Origin: Hortaea werneckii
Lineage: Eukaryota > Ascomycota > Dothideomycetes > Mycosphaerellales > Teratosphaeriaceae
Length of the DNA: 64,000 bases
Reading direction: 5' to 3'
Assembly (NCBI GenBank): GCA_037044905.1
Contig: JBAOKB010000105.1
Coordinates: 620,001-684,000, forward strand
Shown here piece after piece: positions 35,200 to 45,756 of this stretch (positions within the stretch are counted from its first letter, which is position 1; every line of letters begins with the position of its first letter). A model generated the notes under the pieces. It did no database searches. It was not told the origin of the DNA and saw nothing but the letters and a program-made list of their open reading frames with translations. The translations under genes were made by a program, and so were the position numbers.

Positions 35200-35447
35200 G
35201 AGTAGGCATTCGCTGGAGACGATGGAAGAAAGAGACATAACGAGGGGTGGAGATGTCATGCGAGAAGTCATAACGGTCGTGTCATCATATGTACAGCTAT
35301 TCTAGGCGTTTACCACGGTGTTTAATGAGCAAACCCCTTTGCGAAGCCATCATCCCGAAATCCCACCCACCATTGTGTCTATATGCGCATCCGGCAAAGC
35401 ATATGCAACTAGAACCTCCGATGCGCCATACAATCACACCGACCCGC

Positions 35448-36391
35448 CTAAGGCCCAACTCCCGCATTCGGATCCGGCATCTCACCCCCCGCCAACCGCA
35501 TCACCTCCTCTCCGACCTCTTTCCCCGGCACATTTTCCTTGTCGTCAACCCCTCCACCTCCCTCACAACATCCCTGTTCCTGCTGCAAATACACCCTAAA
35601 CCACCCATCCCCATCCTCCTCCCCATCCTCCCCACCAACTTCAAACCGCGCCCCACACACATCCCCTCCCCACTTCCACATCCGATACACCAAACTCCTA
35701 TACACGATCCGCCACACCCCAACACTAAACCCCGTCCCTCCCTCTCCCCGTCCTCCTCCTGCTACTCCTCCCTTCTCCCCCCTCCTCACCACCTCAAAAC
35801 ACCGCACCTTCCGCAACCCCTTCAACGTCTCGGCGAAAATATACGCCAGCGTATGACTCTGGCTCAGATCCGCGACTTCGGCGTACGCCGTCCGGGCGAA
35901 ACAATCCGGTCGGAGGGGGACTATTGTCAATTTCTCCAGGGTCAATTCCGAATGTCCGAAGGGGAGGGAGCACCAGGTTTCGTTCAGGGAGCGTAGGGCG
36001 TTGATCCGTGCTGTCAGGGTGAGGTGGCGTAGGGATTGCAGTTGGATTGGGCGGAGCGGGGTGGTGAGGTGGGCGAAGGTTGAGGGGTCGGAGGCTCGGC
36101 TGGGGAGGGAGAAGGGGGTTTGGCTTAGGGCTAGGAGGGTCGCTTCGGTGTGGATTTGTTTGCAGGTTAGGAGGACTTGGAGGGGGTTGTGGGGGGAGGG
36201 TTGGTTGGAGTTGGTGGGCGGGGTGGGGTCCGTTTCTTCGTCGTCGTCGTAGTTGTCGTCATTGTTGAGCAGTTGCTGATGTTGGGGGAGGGAGGGAGTT
36301 TGGGGTCATGAGAGGAGGAGAAGATGTGGAAGTAGATGGTGTTGCGTAGTTCGCGTGGGAGGGTCAGAAATGTCGCCGTATCCGATGGCAT
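35448..36391 (-). CDS. F-box/2EXR-like fungal protein of unknown function
   Basis: Start ATG at 36391 (MPSDTATFLTLPRELRNTIYFHIFS). The LPRELRNTIY segment is the opening helix seen in many fungal 2EXR/F-box-like proteins. After a low-complexity Asn/Asp-rich spacer come CKQIHTEATLLAL, TPFSL, a leucine-rich pattern (LQSLRHLTLTARIN) and FARTAYAEVADLSQSHTLAYIFAETLKGLRKVRCFEVV, typical of the same group. The C-terminus is Gly/Glu-rich and acidic. The first frame stops after a Thr run; the next frame continues without stop if one C is added in the C-run at about 36284 (GGGGG on + strand), giving QHQQLLNNDDN. About 314 residues. The molecular role of these proteins is not known; they are often expanded in Pezizomycotina. 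Confidence 0.65.
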
Positions 36392-37189
36392 CGTGATCAA
36401 AGGAGGAGGAGGTTGCAAGCAATAGCAGGTCAAGCTCGAATCGGTGAAGTTTAGTGATTATTGTATATGAGACAGTAAAGCATGAAGCTGATTCTACTTA
36501 GGTTCAGAATAACGAATGAATTATACAACAAGGGCTCGTAAATAGGGATGCTCTGCTATTGATATGTTGTTTACAAAAGAAACATCAAGGTGGGAAGCTG
36601 CCGGAGGAAGTGATGAATGGTGAAGCTGGGGACCTGATAAGATAAGCCGGTTACGGAACGTCATCAAAGGAGCCAAAAGCGCGTGTCGCGTGTTCCGCTC
36701 GCTCCAATTGAAGTCGGCAGTTCGTTTGGGTGATGAAAGAACGTCCGGATGACATTACCTCGGCTTGATCAATCTAGGGAAATATGTCCTTGACAAGTCG
36801 ATTCTTGTTGCTTTCTTTACCTCTTTGCCAAATACGTTGTTCTACTTAGCACGATCATAAGGAGAAGAGGTCGCCATCATTCCCGCGCGGCAAAATGGTT
36901 GGAATTACGAAGTTTGCTTTAGGAGCTCTAGTCACCTCTCTGGAAGCCAATCAATAAGCATGGAGCAAAAGGGAAGTGGGTGAAACGATTTGTTGTAGCG
37001 AACATTCAGTCTTCATGGCAGGAAGAATCCACGTCCAATTCCTCTTGACAGATGCGCTGTAAGTACTATTGCGAATGTCTACACCATATCTTCAGGTTCA
37101 GTAGTCGTTGGGGGAAGCCACATTTCACACATCGCTTTTAGAACTAAATCAATAACAACGAGCGGGATTCATGATTGTGCCTCGGAAAT
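36392..37189. other. Intergenic region, AT-richer, no gene seen
   Basis: About 800 bases between two minus-strand genes; promoter of the F-box-like gene at its left end and 3' UTR of the cyclin-like gene at its right. I see no coding signal or RNA gene. Confidence 0.4.
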
Positions 37190-38088
37190 TCATAACAGCG
37201 GCAAAAATCGATCCTTCACTCTCTCCTCCGTTGCTGATGACGGCGCCGTACTATCCGGTGTCAGCTGGCCATGGGACCAAGACGCCCCCGTCCCTTCTAA
37301 CGAGATCTTAAGCGGCTCGACTTTGTTGACTGGGGTCTGCGGCCGAGCTAGCTTCTCATCTTGTTGCGCAATGGTTCCCGCGCCGTCGGTGATGTTAGCA
37401 GATCCATCGCTTGCTCGATCGCCCTCGGTGAGCAGAGGCTGTGCAGCGTCCAGTCCAAGGCGGCTAGTAAATCTATCGTTGCCATGTCGATCTCGCTGGC
37501 GGATCGTATGCCGCTGCATACGATTACCGACCACCATGCGCTTTTTGGAGGGTTGTCGCTTGCTGACATGACGGCTAGGGACATGGCAGCGACGACAAGT
37601 AGGTCGCCGGCATCGGCAGGCCGCGGTTCTGCGCGGAATCGCTGCATGGCGTCGTATGTACAGACGACGTTGTACGAAAGCGCGATGATTTCGGCAGGGA
37701 GCTTGGCGTTGGTGAGCATGTCGAGGATGTGTTCGGTTTCCCATGCTGTTGGGGAGGAGGTTGAGGTGTATGACTTTTCTGCGAAAAGCCTGGCGATGTG
37801 CGAATCTGGATTTTCGCTGTTAGAACGTACGGTCCTGAAATTATGATCGTGATGCATGCATTACTCACAATCTAAGGCGACGACATCCTTGACCAGCTCA
37901 TCTTCATCTTCCTCCTCTACCAACTCCATCACTTCCACGTTGGCACCCATTTTGCTTGGTGGCGGAGTGCCAAATTGTGACAAAGGTCCTTGAGCGTCCA
38001 GAAAGGCGTCCAAGTCTTCGCTGCCGGCAAGTGAGTCGCAAGCACTGAGAGTCGGTGAAGGAGGGTAGAATGTAGTGGTATTAGACAT
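37190..38088 (-). CDS. Cyclin-like protein (PCL/PHO80-type cyclin box), divergent
   Basis: Exon 1 (38088-37869) starts MSNTTTFYPPSPTLS and is acidic (VEEEDEDELVKD). Intron 37806-37868 (GTGAGT donor, CCAG acceptor) joins it to SHIARLFAEKSY. The body shows a cyclin-fold pattern: LPAEIIALSYNVVCTYDAM, GDLLVVAAMSLAVMSAS, WWSVIVCSGIRSASEIDMATIDLLAALDWTLH. This matches the helix spacing of the fungal PCL/PHO80 cyclin box, which binds Pho85-type kinases, but key residues are not certain, so treat the function as inference. One frame stops at 37348. The adjacent frame from about 37415 gives a more natural tail (NITDGAGTIAQQDEKLARP...VKDRFLPLL) ending at 37190; one extra G would connect them. About 280 residues. 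Confidence 0.55.
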
Positions 38089-39313
38089 TATTGCTTTGGT
38101 TGATCACTTGCACGGTCCAGCGAATGATGAGGTGGCTGGGTATAACAGAAGTGCGTGCGTGAAAGACGTGCAGCAGGAAGAAAGAGTGGAAGAACAGTTT
38201 ACCCAACCAACTACTGTCTCTTCCGGCTGTGTGAGAGTGCAAGAAGCTTTGATGTGTTTGGCTTTGGCTTTGCAGGACCTCCCCACCCAGCTGGGCATCG
38301 CATGTGCCGCTTCTTCCTCTCATCGTCCGAAGCGGTCAGAAGAGGAAGAAGCGGAGTCGTCACATGGATCTACCACGCAGACCGCAATTAGGTATTGCTT
38401 CTCCCTAAATTGCACGCTTGGATGGGCTTGGTTCGACGCTTACAGAGGTGGTGAATAGACCGCGTGGCCATGTTTAGTACCTTGGAAGTAGATTCAATGG
38501 CGATGTGCGCATGGAGTGCAGTAGCGCTGGGGCTTTCTACTACTGCTGTGGACACGACCATTTTTCACCGCTTCTTACGACAAGACCGACGTCTGTGGCT
38601 TGTGGATTTGCCACGTATTTCCTACTATGTGCCATTTTAGGCGTCTTGAAGCGACGAACAATGCGGTAGAGCCCTTGCTCTCTACAAGACCATGGCTCAG
38701 CTCGATCTATGAAAACGAATCAAATGGTCAAGGGTAGGCCTGTCAAAGGTTGCGGTTGGAACTGCGGTCCTGGGGTCCTGGGATGCCGTCGGCCCGACCT
38801 CGAATTGGTCGCCGAATTCCGAGGCCGTCGCCAACACGGGCCTTCCATTTGTGGGCCTTCAGCGCTATTCATGCTGGTCTACTGACTCCTAGATGAGCAG
38901 AATCCACTGTTAAACCTGTCGTGGCTAACAAGTCAGGGATAAGTGTCATGACTGTTGTACGACGCTCATGCAATAGCCAATCGGTCCCGACGCTTTCCAT
39001 TTCTGGTTTCGCCAATATTTATACAAACTGGAATACGGAGACCAAGTCCTATCTTGTCCCAAAGGAAACGCAATATATTGGACAGCGCTTCATAAAGAGC
39101 AAGATGAAGCAAACAACCGCCGAAGCCAATGACACCGTCACCGGACTGGAAGCCAAGTAGATTGAGGCATACGATGACGCCTAAAGGTCTTGACCATCAA
39201 AACCGGCTTTGATTATGAAAGGAACTTTGTTCTTTGTACAGTCGATGAGACGAAAGAAAGGCTCAAAAGACCTTCATTCACCAAGTCAAGAATCGCCTAT
39301 ACCATCCACCGGC
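38089..39313. other. Intergenic region with no supported gene
   Basis: 1.2 kb between the cyclin-like gene promoter and the 3' end of the metallo-beta-lactamase gene. Open frames such as the one near 38921-39160 start with non-ATG codons and have no recognisable features. A decayed insertion is possible, but nothing shows it. Confidence 0.4.
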
Positions 39314-40252
39314 TCACAAACTCTTAGGAAACGCAAGGTGTTTGTTCCTCTCCCACCAACCCTCTTCATGCGCAGCAACAAGCTCCACCTTATCGAAAGG
39401 ATCCTGCTCAAATTCCCGTAGTCGGCGAATACTCTCCGCAGCTTCTGGCTCGTTCAAGTGGATACACAGTCGATTTCCCTTCTGGACCCTGCCATGTCCC
39501 GATGACTTTCTCGCCAGTTAGCAACCGACGGTCGTGGAAAGCGTCTCCGCATAGCATGATCCATCGATCCTTTGTGCGGCATAGGAGGTTGATGTGCCCG
39601 GGGAGGTGACCGGGTGTATCGATCACGAAGACGGAGGCGTCGCCGAAGAGGTCCAGCGCTGCTGGGAAGGGTCCTAGTGGTTTCCACTCCTCGCTCGTGG
39701 CGGATCGGAGAGCTCGCTCGATCGTCCGTCGGCTGGGAGGGTGTCCGGGACGAAATGCTGATGAGGTGCGATTTCCCCTAGTCCGTTCGCCAGCACGTTC
39801 AAGGCCCTAGCGCCGACCTTGAACTTAGCGTTGGGGAAGTCCTCGGGATCCCCGTGATGGTCGTAGTGCACGTGGCTGAGCATCACGAGGTCGATGTCCT
39901 TTGGATCTAAGCCTCCGGACTTCAATTGGGCTGCAATTCCTGGAGACAATTCATACGGTTCCCGGCCATCGATGTGCTTCTGCAACTTCTCTGGGTAGCG
40001 TTCCTTTGCTTTGCGCAGGCCCAAGTCGAACATCATTCGGAATGGTTTAGAAGGGTCATGGCCGAAGACTTTGATGCCGGGATGCTCGATGAAGAAGGCG
40101 AGAGACGGCACCGTGCGCTTTGCTCCAGGTTCGGCTGGATGGACGAAGTGATGGTCTGATAGGGTAATGAAGCCGCCTGCCATGGGCGAAACCGTCACAT
40201 ATTTCTGATCCGATGCTGCTGAAGGCAGGATGGGCTCTCCCATGTTAGCCAT
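39314..40252 (-). CDS. Metallo-beta-lactamase-fold hydrolase (lactonase/lactamase type)
   Basis: Zinc hydrolase of the metallo-beta-lactamase superfamily. Starts MANMGEPILPSAASDQKYVTVSPMAGGFITL. Metal-binding motif HVHYDHHGD lies after LDPKDIDLVMLS, and later ligands are in DTPGHLPGH and CGDAFHD, so the active site is complete once frames are joined. This layout fits N-acyl-homoserine-lactonase-like and fungal lactam/lactone hydrolases. Which ring is opened cannot be told. Two frame breaks: near 39725 (GG, between LPADG and TIERALRSATSEEW) and near 39478 (between GPEG and NRLCIHLNEPEAAESIRR), after which the protein ends HLAFPKSL at 39314. About 312 residues. No signal peptide, so probably cytosolic. 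It is divergent from a carboxymuconolactone-decarboxylase-family gene, which supports a catabolic role. Confidence 0.8.
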
Positions 40253-40795
40253 GTTGAAGCTCTGTGACGAGATGTGCTCTGCAAAGTAAAGCTGGATCTA
40301 ATGGTAGGGTTGTTCAGGTAAATTGAAAGACTGCTAAAAGGTGTTTGTGCACAATGAAATGTGCGTGGAAGTAACGCCCAAAAGGTACCTAGGAAATTAA
40401 TCCTTGCTTATTTCGACTCTGGCAATGGATGCCACACACGTCAGCGATTACGCCCATCGCTCAGCTTACAACACTGCAATGTGTTGCCGTTCTGGCTTGC
40501 TGGTTGCCCGATCGCGAATAATGATGCTGACCGCAGTCAACCCCGCATTTCCGTCCGTGATGATCAGTGGAGCTGTAAAGCTCATAACCAAAACAGGAAA
40601 CACCCAAACAGTCCGATGTCGCTACCGCTTGTCACTTGCCGATGGCTATGTCAAGGCAGAGGTGGTCGTACAGGTGAGATGGTTGAAGCTGCTTTGGTCG
40701 AAAGCTCAAAAGTGCCGCGGTTACTCGAAGGCTGATATGATACCTGTCGGCACTTCGCTTCGCACGAAGCATATCGCAAAGAACAGTCCATTAAA
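40253..40795. promoter_or_regulatory. Divergent promoter of the MBL hydrolase and CMD genes
   Basis: 543 bp head-to-head region. No gene supported. Shared promoters of this kind in filamentous fungi often serve co-regulated catabolic pairs; no binding motif could be assigned. Confidence 0.4.
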
Positions 40796-41343
40796 ATGGT
40801 TGCGGAATATTCGCCTGAAGAGGTCAAGAAGGCCCATGAGATTCTATACAATGAGGGACTCAAGATGCGATATCAGGTGGCAGGAAAGGAGTATGTCGAC
40901 AGATCGCTCAAGGCAGCTGATAATCCATTCGCAAAACCAATGCAGGAAGTAAGTCAGCTCAACCGCTGTGCACACGAAGTAAGGAAGAGACTTCAGAACA
41001 CTGTATTGACATAGCCCAGTATGTAGCAGAAGCATGCTGGGGATGGGTCTGGGCACGTCCTGGCCTGGATCTGAAAGTGCGCTCCTTCCTCAACATCGCC
41101 ATGCTCTGCGCACAGAACCGAGGCACGGAGCTTGGAACCCATGTTCGCGGCGCCTTGAACAACGGCGCTACGGAAGAAGAAATCCGGGAAGTCATCCTGC
41201 AAGCGGCGGGTTACTGTGGTATGCCTGCTGGGATCGAAGGGTTCAGAGTCGCTGGGAAGGTGGTCGAGGATTGGAAGAAAGAGCAAGTGGCAAGGGGCAT
41301 GCTACGGGAGACCATGCGGATATTGGCGTGGACCAGCGGATGA
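40796..41343 (+). CDS. Carboxymuconolactone decarboxylase (CMD/AhpD-like) family protein
   Basis: Start at ATG 40796 (MVAEYSPEEVKKAHEILYNEG). Exon 1, 40796-40948; intron 40949-41019 (GTAAGT donor); exon 2, 41020-41343. The CMD core is clear: KVRSFLNIAMLCAQNRGTEL, then HVRGALNNGATEEEIREVIL and AAGYCGMPAGIEGF. 158 residues, no frame break. In bacteria such proteins decarboxylate gamma-carboxymuconolactone in the beta-ketoadipate pathway. The AhpD branch uses a CxxC pair; here no CxxC is present in the helix (a single Cys in LCAQNRG), so a peroxidase role is unlikely. It is transcribed away from a lactonase/lactamase-fold gene, which would fit aromatic or lactone catabolism. Exact substrate unknown. 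Confidence 0.88.
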
Positions 41344-41873
41344 ATACGGATCAGGTGTGAGGAGTGGGCGTGGAGGTGGAGTTTCAAGGGGAAACGCGTG
41401 AGAAGCGGTCGAGAATTGTGGAATATCGATAGCACTGAAATGATTGCTTGTTCTTCAGGTGCAGACATCATGAATGATGACTCCAATGCCACGACTGTGT
41501 ACATACTAGTATTCGCTCGTAGGAGGAGACGGATTTAAGGACGCGTTGCGAACGCGCTTGGGGTTTGCCAAGAGTTTGGACGTCATCGCGTGTCGAGTTG
41601 ACAGAAGCAGGCAATGGAGGTCACTTCAAACATGACACTGCCAGCTTTTCCATGTCAAATAATGGCTCGCCCTGATCAACACCGGATGTGTAGATTACTG
41701 CCTTGATGAAAAAAATGCTCTTCCTTCCAACTTGAGGATGCTCGCTTGTTTCCGCCACGTGCCTTCTGCTTTTGGCAAACTCGATATCCACATCTGTAGG
41801 AGGAGAATTGCTGAGGCTCATAAATTGGTAGCGGTCAAACCTCTAACCACACCATCCTGCCTGCCTGCCTATC
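41344..41873. other. Intergenic: CMD 3' region and PTEN promoter
   Basis: 530 bp. No gene supported. Small tandem CCTG units (CCTGCCTGCCTGCC) occur just upstream of the PTEN ATG at about 41857-41870. Confidence 0.4.
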
Positions 41874-43693
41874 ATGGCTTCTTTGCTCCGCCAGATTGTA
41901 GCTGGCCCACGCATGCGACATCCAGAAGCTGACCTCGATCTCTGCTATGTTACCGACAACATCATCGCAACGTCTGGCCCCTCATCCAGCTACCCCCAAG
42001 TCGCATATCGGAATCCATTGAAAGACTTGGTGAAGTTCCTCGATTCAAAACATGGGTCAAACTGGGCAATATGGGAGTTCAGAGCCGAAGGGACAGGATA
42101 TCCTGATGAAGAGGTCTACGGAAGAGTGAAACATTATCCATGGCCTGACCACCATCCTCCTCCGTTTGGTTGGTGCCTCTGATAATGGCCTCGATGAGAA
42201 ATTGGCTTCAGGATAAGGAAGCGGAGGGCAGGGTGGCTGTAGTGCACTGTAAGGCTGGCAAGGGACGCAGCGGGACGATAAGCTGTTCATATCTGATCAG
42301 TGAGGAGGCATGGACAGCAGAGGATGCTATGAAAAGGTTCACCGAGAGACGAATGCGACCTGGATTTGGTAACGGAATCAGTATACCAAGCCAGCTACGA
42401 ACTATCCGGTACGTAGATCGGTGGACGAAGAACGGCAAACACTACATGGAGAGGCCAGCGGAGATTGTCGAATTGCATGTCTGGGGTCTACGGGACGGTG
42501 TCAAGGTTGCAATCGAAAGCTATGTGGAAGAAGGCAAGGTTATCAAGAAGTTTCACCAGTTCGCGAAAGCCGAGCGAGAGGTTGTGCGCGGCTCCATCCG
42601 GAAAGAAATGGGCTTTGCTGATGTGGCGATGGAAGTTATGGGTAAGGCTAAGGAGAAGACGAAGACAATGCCAAAAGATGCAGGTGATGTTGTCGAATCT
42701 CAGAATGGCGATGTTCCAAAAGATACAGCAACATCAGGATTGAACAGTGTCAACTCTGAACTTCAGCCCGGAGGAGGTGATGTGATCTTTCGACCCTCGG
42801 AACGTATTGTCCTGCCTAGCAGTGATATCAACATCGACTTCGAGCGCCGCAACAAGTCTAAGTACGGCGGCTTTACTATGGTAACCTCTGTGGCACATGT
42901 CTGGTTCAACACTTTCTTCGAAGGAAACGGACCCGAGCAATCTGGCAAAGCAGACGACTCGGGTGTATTCGAAATCGAATGGGACGCCATGGACGGTATC
43001 AAAGGCTCTTCACGGAAAGGCACACGTGCCTTCGACCGAATGGCGGTGGTCTGGAAAACGCCTGCGGAGGAAGCGCGACGAGCCAGCGTCATGGTCGAAG
43101 AGCCTGGCGAAGGCGAGCCCGTCAAAGAGATGTCCTCGGCGGACTGGAAGAAGTCAGACGATCTCAGTCAGGACTTTGAAAAGAAGCTTGGTCTGAGAGC
43201 AGATATGGCAGCGAGCGCTACGGTCAGCAGAGCGAACAGTCCGGGACCTAGCACGGGTGGTAGTAATGCCAGCGACGATGTCCCAGATGAGATCGAGGGT
43301 GTCAAGCAACATGTACCGCCGACCGATGAGAATCTGCTTAGTGGCGTCACTGGGGATCAAAGAGATACTGATGTTGGTCAAGCTGAGGAAGCTACGCCGA
43401 AGGATGATGGTGAAGTCTCTGCAACTGCGAAGAAATTGAAGAACCCTATCACTCGGAGCCAAGCTGAAGAAGCAACAATGATCGAAATCGCAGATGAATA
43501 TGACGTGCAACGCTGTTTGATGACAACGACAAAGGTGGACTGTGGCGACAATAGCCGACTCTTCCGCCTTACTTTGTCCCATAGAGTCCAGAACATTTAC
43601 GATACATTCAAGCCTGTTTTCAGATGGAAAAAAAGCAGTCAGTATTCCCGCTCAGTCCGCGAGTTGTTCCTTCTAGAGAGATTCCATCGTTAA
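41874..43693 (+). CDS. tep1: PTEN-type phosphoinositide 3-phosphatase (Tep1)
   Basis: Dephosphorylates PI(3,4,5)P3 at the 3 position. Starts MASLLRQIVAGPRMRHPEADLDLCYVTDNIIATSGP, the usual fungal PTEN opening. The dual-specificity phosphatase domain holds KHYPWPDHHPP (WPD-loop region) and the P-loop HCKAGKGRSGT with catalytic Cys and Arg. After TIRYVDRW the C2-like domain includes FEIEWDAMDGI and a long Ser/Asp/Glu-rich tail, as in fungal homologues. Frame break near 42170 (GGTTGG): an extra T makes PFGLVPLIMASMRNWL, joining the two halves. No intron is needed. About 606 residues. The final ~90 residues (after NPITRSQ) are not obviously family-related, so the true stop may be earlier or altered by another indel. 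Confidence 0.87.
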
Positions 43694-43903
43694 ATGTACC
43701 GGTATGACAAGCCTTCGCTCGCTGTACAGAAATTTGCCGGCTTCAGTCTCAGTTCGACAAGTACCTTCGCGAGCTCTCAAAGTATATCTGGTAGTTTACA
43801 AGGCTCTATGCGAGGTCGCAGAACAGCTCTTGAGATCGACAAACACCGTGAGAAGCAGGACGAGCTCGAGAAAAATAAACGTGTCTGTATGGTAATGGTC
43901 ATT

Positions 43904-45260
43904 TCACAACTTAGCAGCCTCAGCGCCCCAGCCCGGCACGTCGTTCAAGTCTATCAAAGGCGGTGGATGCGGGTCTTGAACATGGCCGACCTTCAGACCC
44001 GGCCTCCATCGCCACTTCTGCTGGATCTGAGCATCGAGCTTCCCTTCCAGCTTCCAGCATATCCACAATGTACTTCCCTATCACCGGCAAAAATTTGAAC
44101 CCATGAGCGGACTCTCCAACTGCTAAGCTCAAACCCTGATGCGCGGGATGTTTGTCGATCAGAAGTTGAAGTCCGGCATATCTGCGTCCCAACAGATCCT
44201 CGTCTCAAACCACAGACGTTCAGCGAGCTCTGGTGTCAATTGCCGCACCCAAGCGCGGATGCGGTCTTCCACGGGCTTAGGTACGGTATCATGTGGATGA
44301 TCGCAGCGATAGCGAGGCAGCGAAGGGCTTCCCTTCTGCTTTGGGTCGCAGTTTGTGACGAATTGCACAGCGCCAATCTTAATAATGCCATCCGCTTCCG
44401 GTGGAAACATGATCCCTCCTTCAAAGTGGTCGATGATCGGGAAGTTCTTGTACTTCTCAACTTCCTCAGGCGACAATTGAATGTGGCCGACAGTGTGGCC
44501 TTTGGCTACTAGTTGGCCTTCCATGTCAAGGATGCTTCCCGCAGCAGCGCCAGCGGCCAATATCACATGATCTGCAAGGTTCGTGCTGCCATCTGCGGAC
44601 TTGGTACCAAGACAATTGCCGGCATCGTCAAACAGAAGTTCTTTGACGTACCCAGCGTCTCCGCAGAGATACTTGACGCCTTTCGCAATCGCAGCATCGG
44701 CCATCCGTTCCAGCGCCGTCTTCGCATCAGCCCATCCACCTGACGAATTGTGGAAGACTTTCCATCCTTCCATTGGGCCGCAGTACGCCGGCCATGTTTG
44801 CCTTACTCGCATCCGGCGTGATGGGTCTTGCTGCCGGATGTCCTCGATCACGAGCTGTCTCGATCGAGCCCTGGATAAAGGGAAGACTTGAGCCATTCTC
44901 AGGAGCGGCCAGAAGCCAGCCTGTGCGATGGTAGAGGCCTGCATAAAGTCCATTCGGATCACGCCATTGCTCGACACTTTCGGTCGCAAGACTGGCGTAG
45001 AGAGGCTCCGGGTAGTCTGCTCGTATGACTTTGTTGATGTCGTTGGCCGCAGCGATTTCGGACGGCGGCGGGAAGCGGTCGAGCACCGTCACGTTCTTGT
45101 ATCCACGCTTGGCTAGGTGGAAGGCTGTCGATGTACCGAAAGTTCCTGCAACATGCAATTAGAACGGATATTGGAATGGACAAACGTTTATGAGCTTACC
45201 GCCTCCAACGATCAAGATTGAGTTGCTTTGATCCAGCTTCGGCGCCATACTTGATGGCAT
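43904..45260 (-). CDS. FAD-dependent amine oxidase of the sarcosine oxidase/fructosyl-amino-acid oxidase family
   Basis: Flavoenzyme of the MSOX/amadoriase group, which oxidises N-alkylated or glycated amino acids, releasing H2O2. Two in-frame ATGs (45260, 45248). Intron 45146-45199 splits the dinucleotide-binding motif IVGGG|TFGTSTAFHLAKRG. Other marks: WRDPNGLYAGLYHRTGWLL, GWADAKTALERM, and RICWDADMPDFNF, where the Cys aligns with the residue that carries covalent FAD in this family, then LIDKHPAH and GESAHGFKFLPVIGKY. Three frame breaks: near 44808, near 44161 (TTCTG where one more C restores NFLID) and near 44051 (before EGKLDAQIQQKW). The protein ends GAEAAKL at 43904. About 430 residues. 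Divergent from an amino-acid permease 496 bp away. The substrate (sarcosine, pipecolate, saccharopine or fructosyl amino acid) cannot be fixed from sequence. Confidence 0.85.
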
Positions 45261-45756
45261 TGAACTGGAAATCACAATTCTTCAATGATCGGAACTCGTG
45301 CTCTTGTCTATGGACTTGTCACGAGCCTAGCTTTTGATTGAAACGGGCAAGGACTTTCTAGAGCAAGACTGCGGCCCCGAACGCTTGCCCGCATCCTCAC
45401 AACTAGGCCGAGATAAGCGATCACCTATTTGCAGATCACTCGAAGATGATAGACGTGTTGCCCGGGCCGGTCAAGGCATTATCTCACCTCCACAGCGAGA
45501 GATGGCAGTCGCTAGGCGATTCGGCTGGTCGAAATGGTGCCAGCCTTTGGCGACGATGCTCAGGCCTAACTGCATTCGTACGATCTTGCGCATCAGTCCT
45601 GATAGGATGATTGCTCCAGTACCACCCTCGGAAAGGGTCGTACGGCGATATCATCGTGCCTTGCTTAAGACTCTCTCCACTTCACCTTTACTTAAGGCCT
45701 TTGGAAAACGTCTTCAACTCCAGCTTAGCCTCTCAGATTCAGCTTTCGACTTCGCA
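45261..45756. promoter_or_regulatory. Divergent promoter of flavin oxidase and amino-acid permease
   Basis: 496 bp head-to-head region. HGATAR-type GATA sites, bound by the AreA/Nit-2 nitrogen regulator in filamentous fungi, are present at 45411-45416 (AGATAA), 45447-45452 (TGATAG), 45479-45484 (TTATCT, reverse strand) and 45600-45605 (TGATAG). About one to two would be expected by chance in this length, so enrichment is modest. Nitrogen control of the pair is inference. Confidence 0.4.

Noticed and set aside
38921..39160. 79-codon ORF on the + strand
   Set aside because: It starts with GTG and shows no family motif or codon bias.
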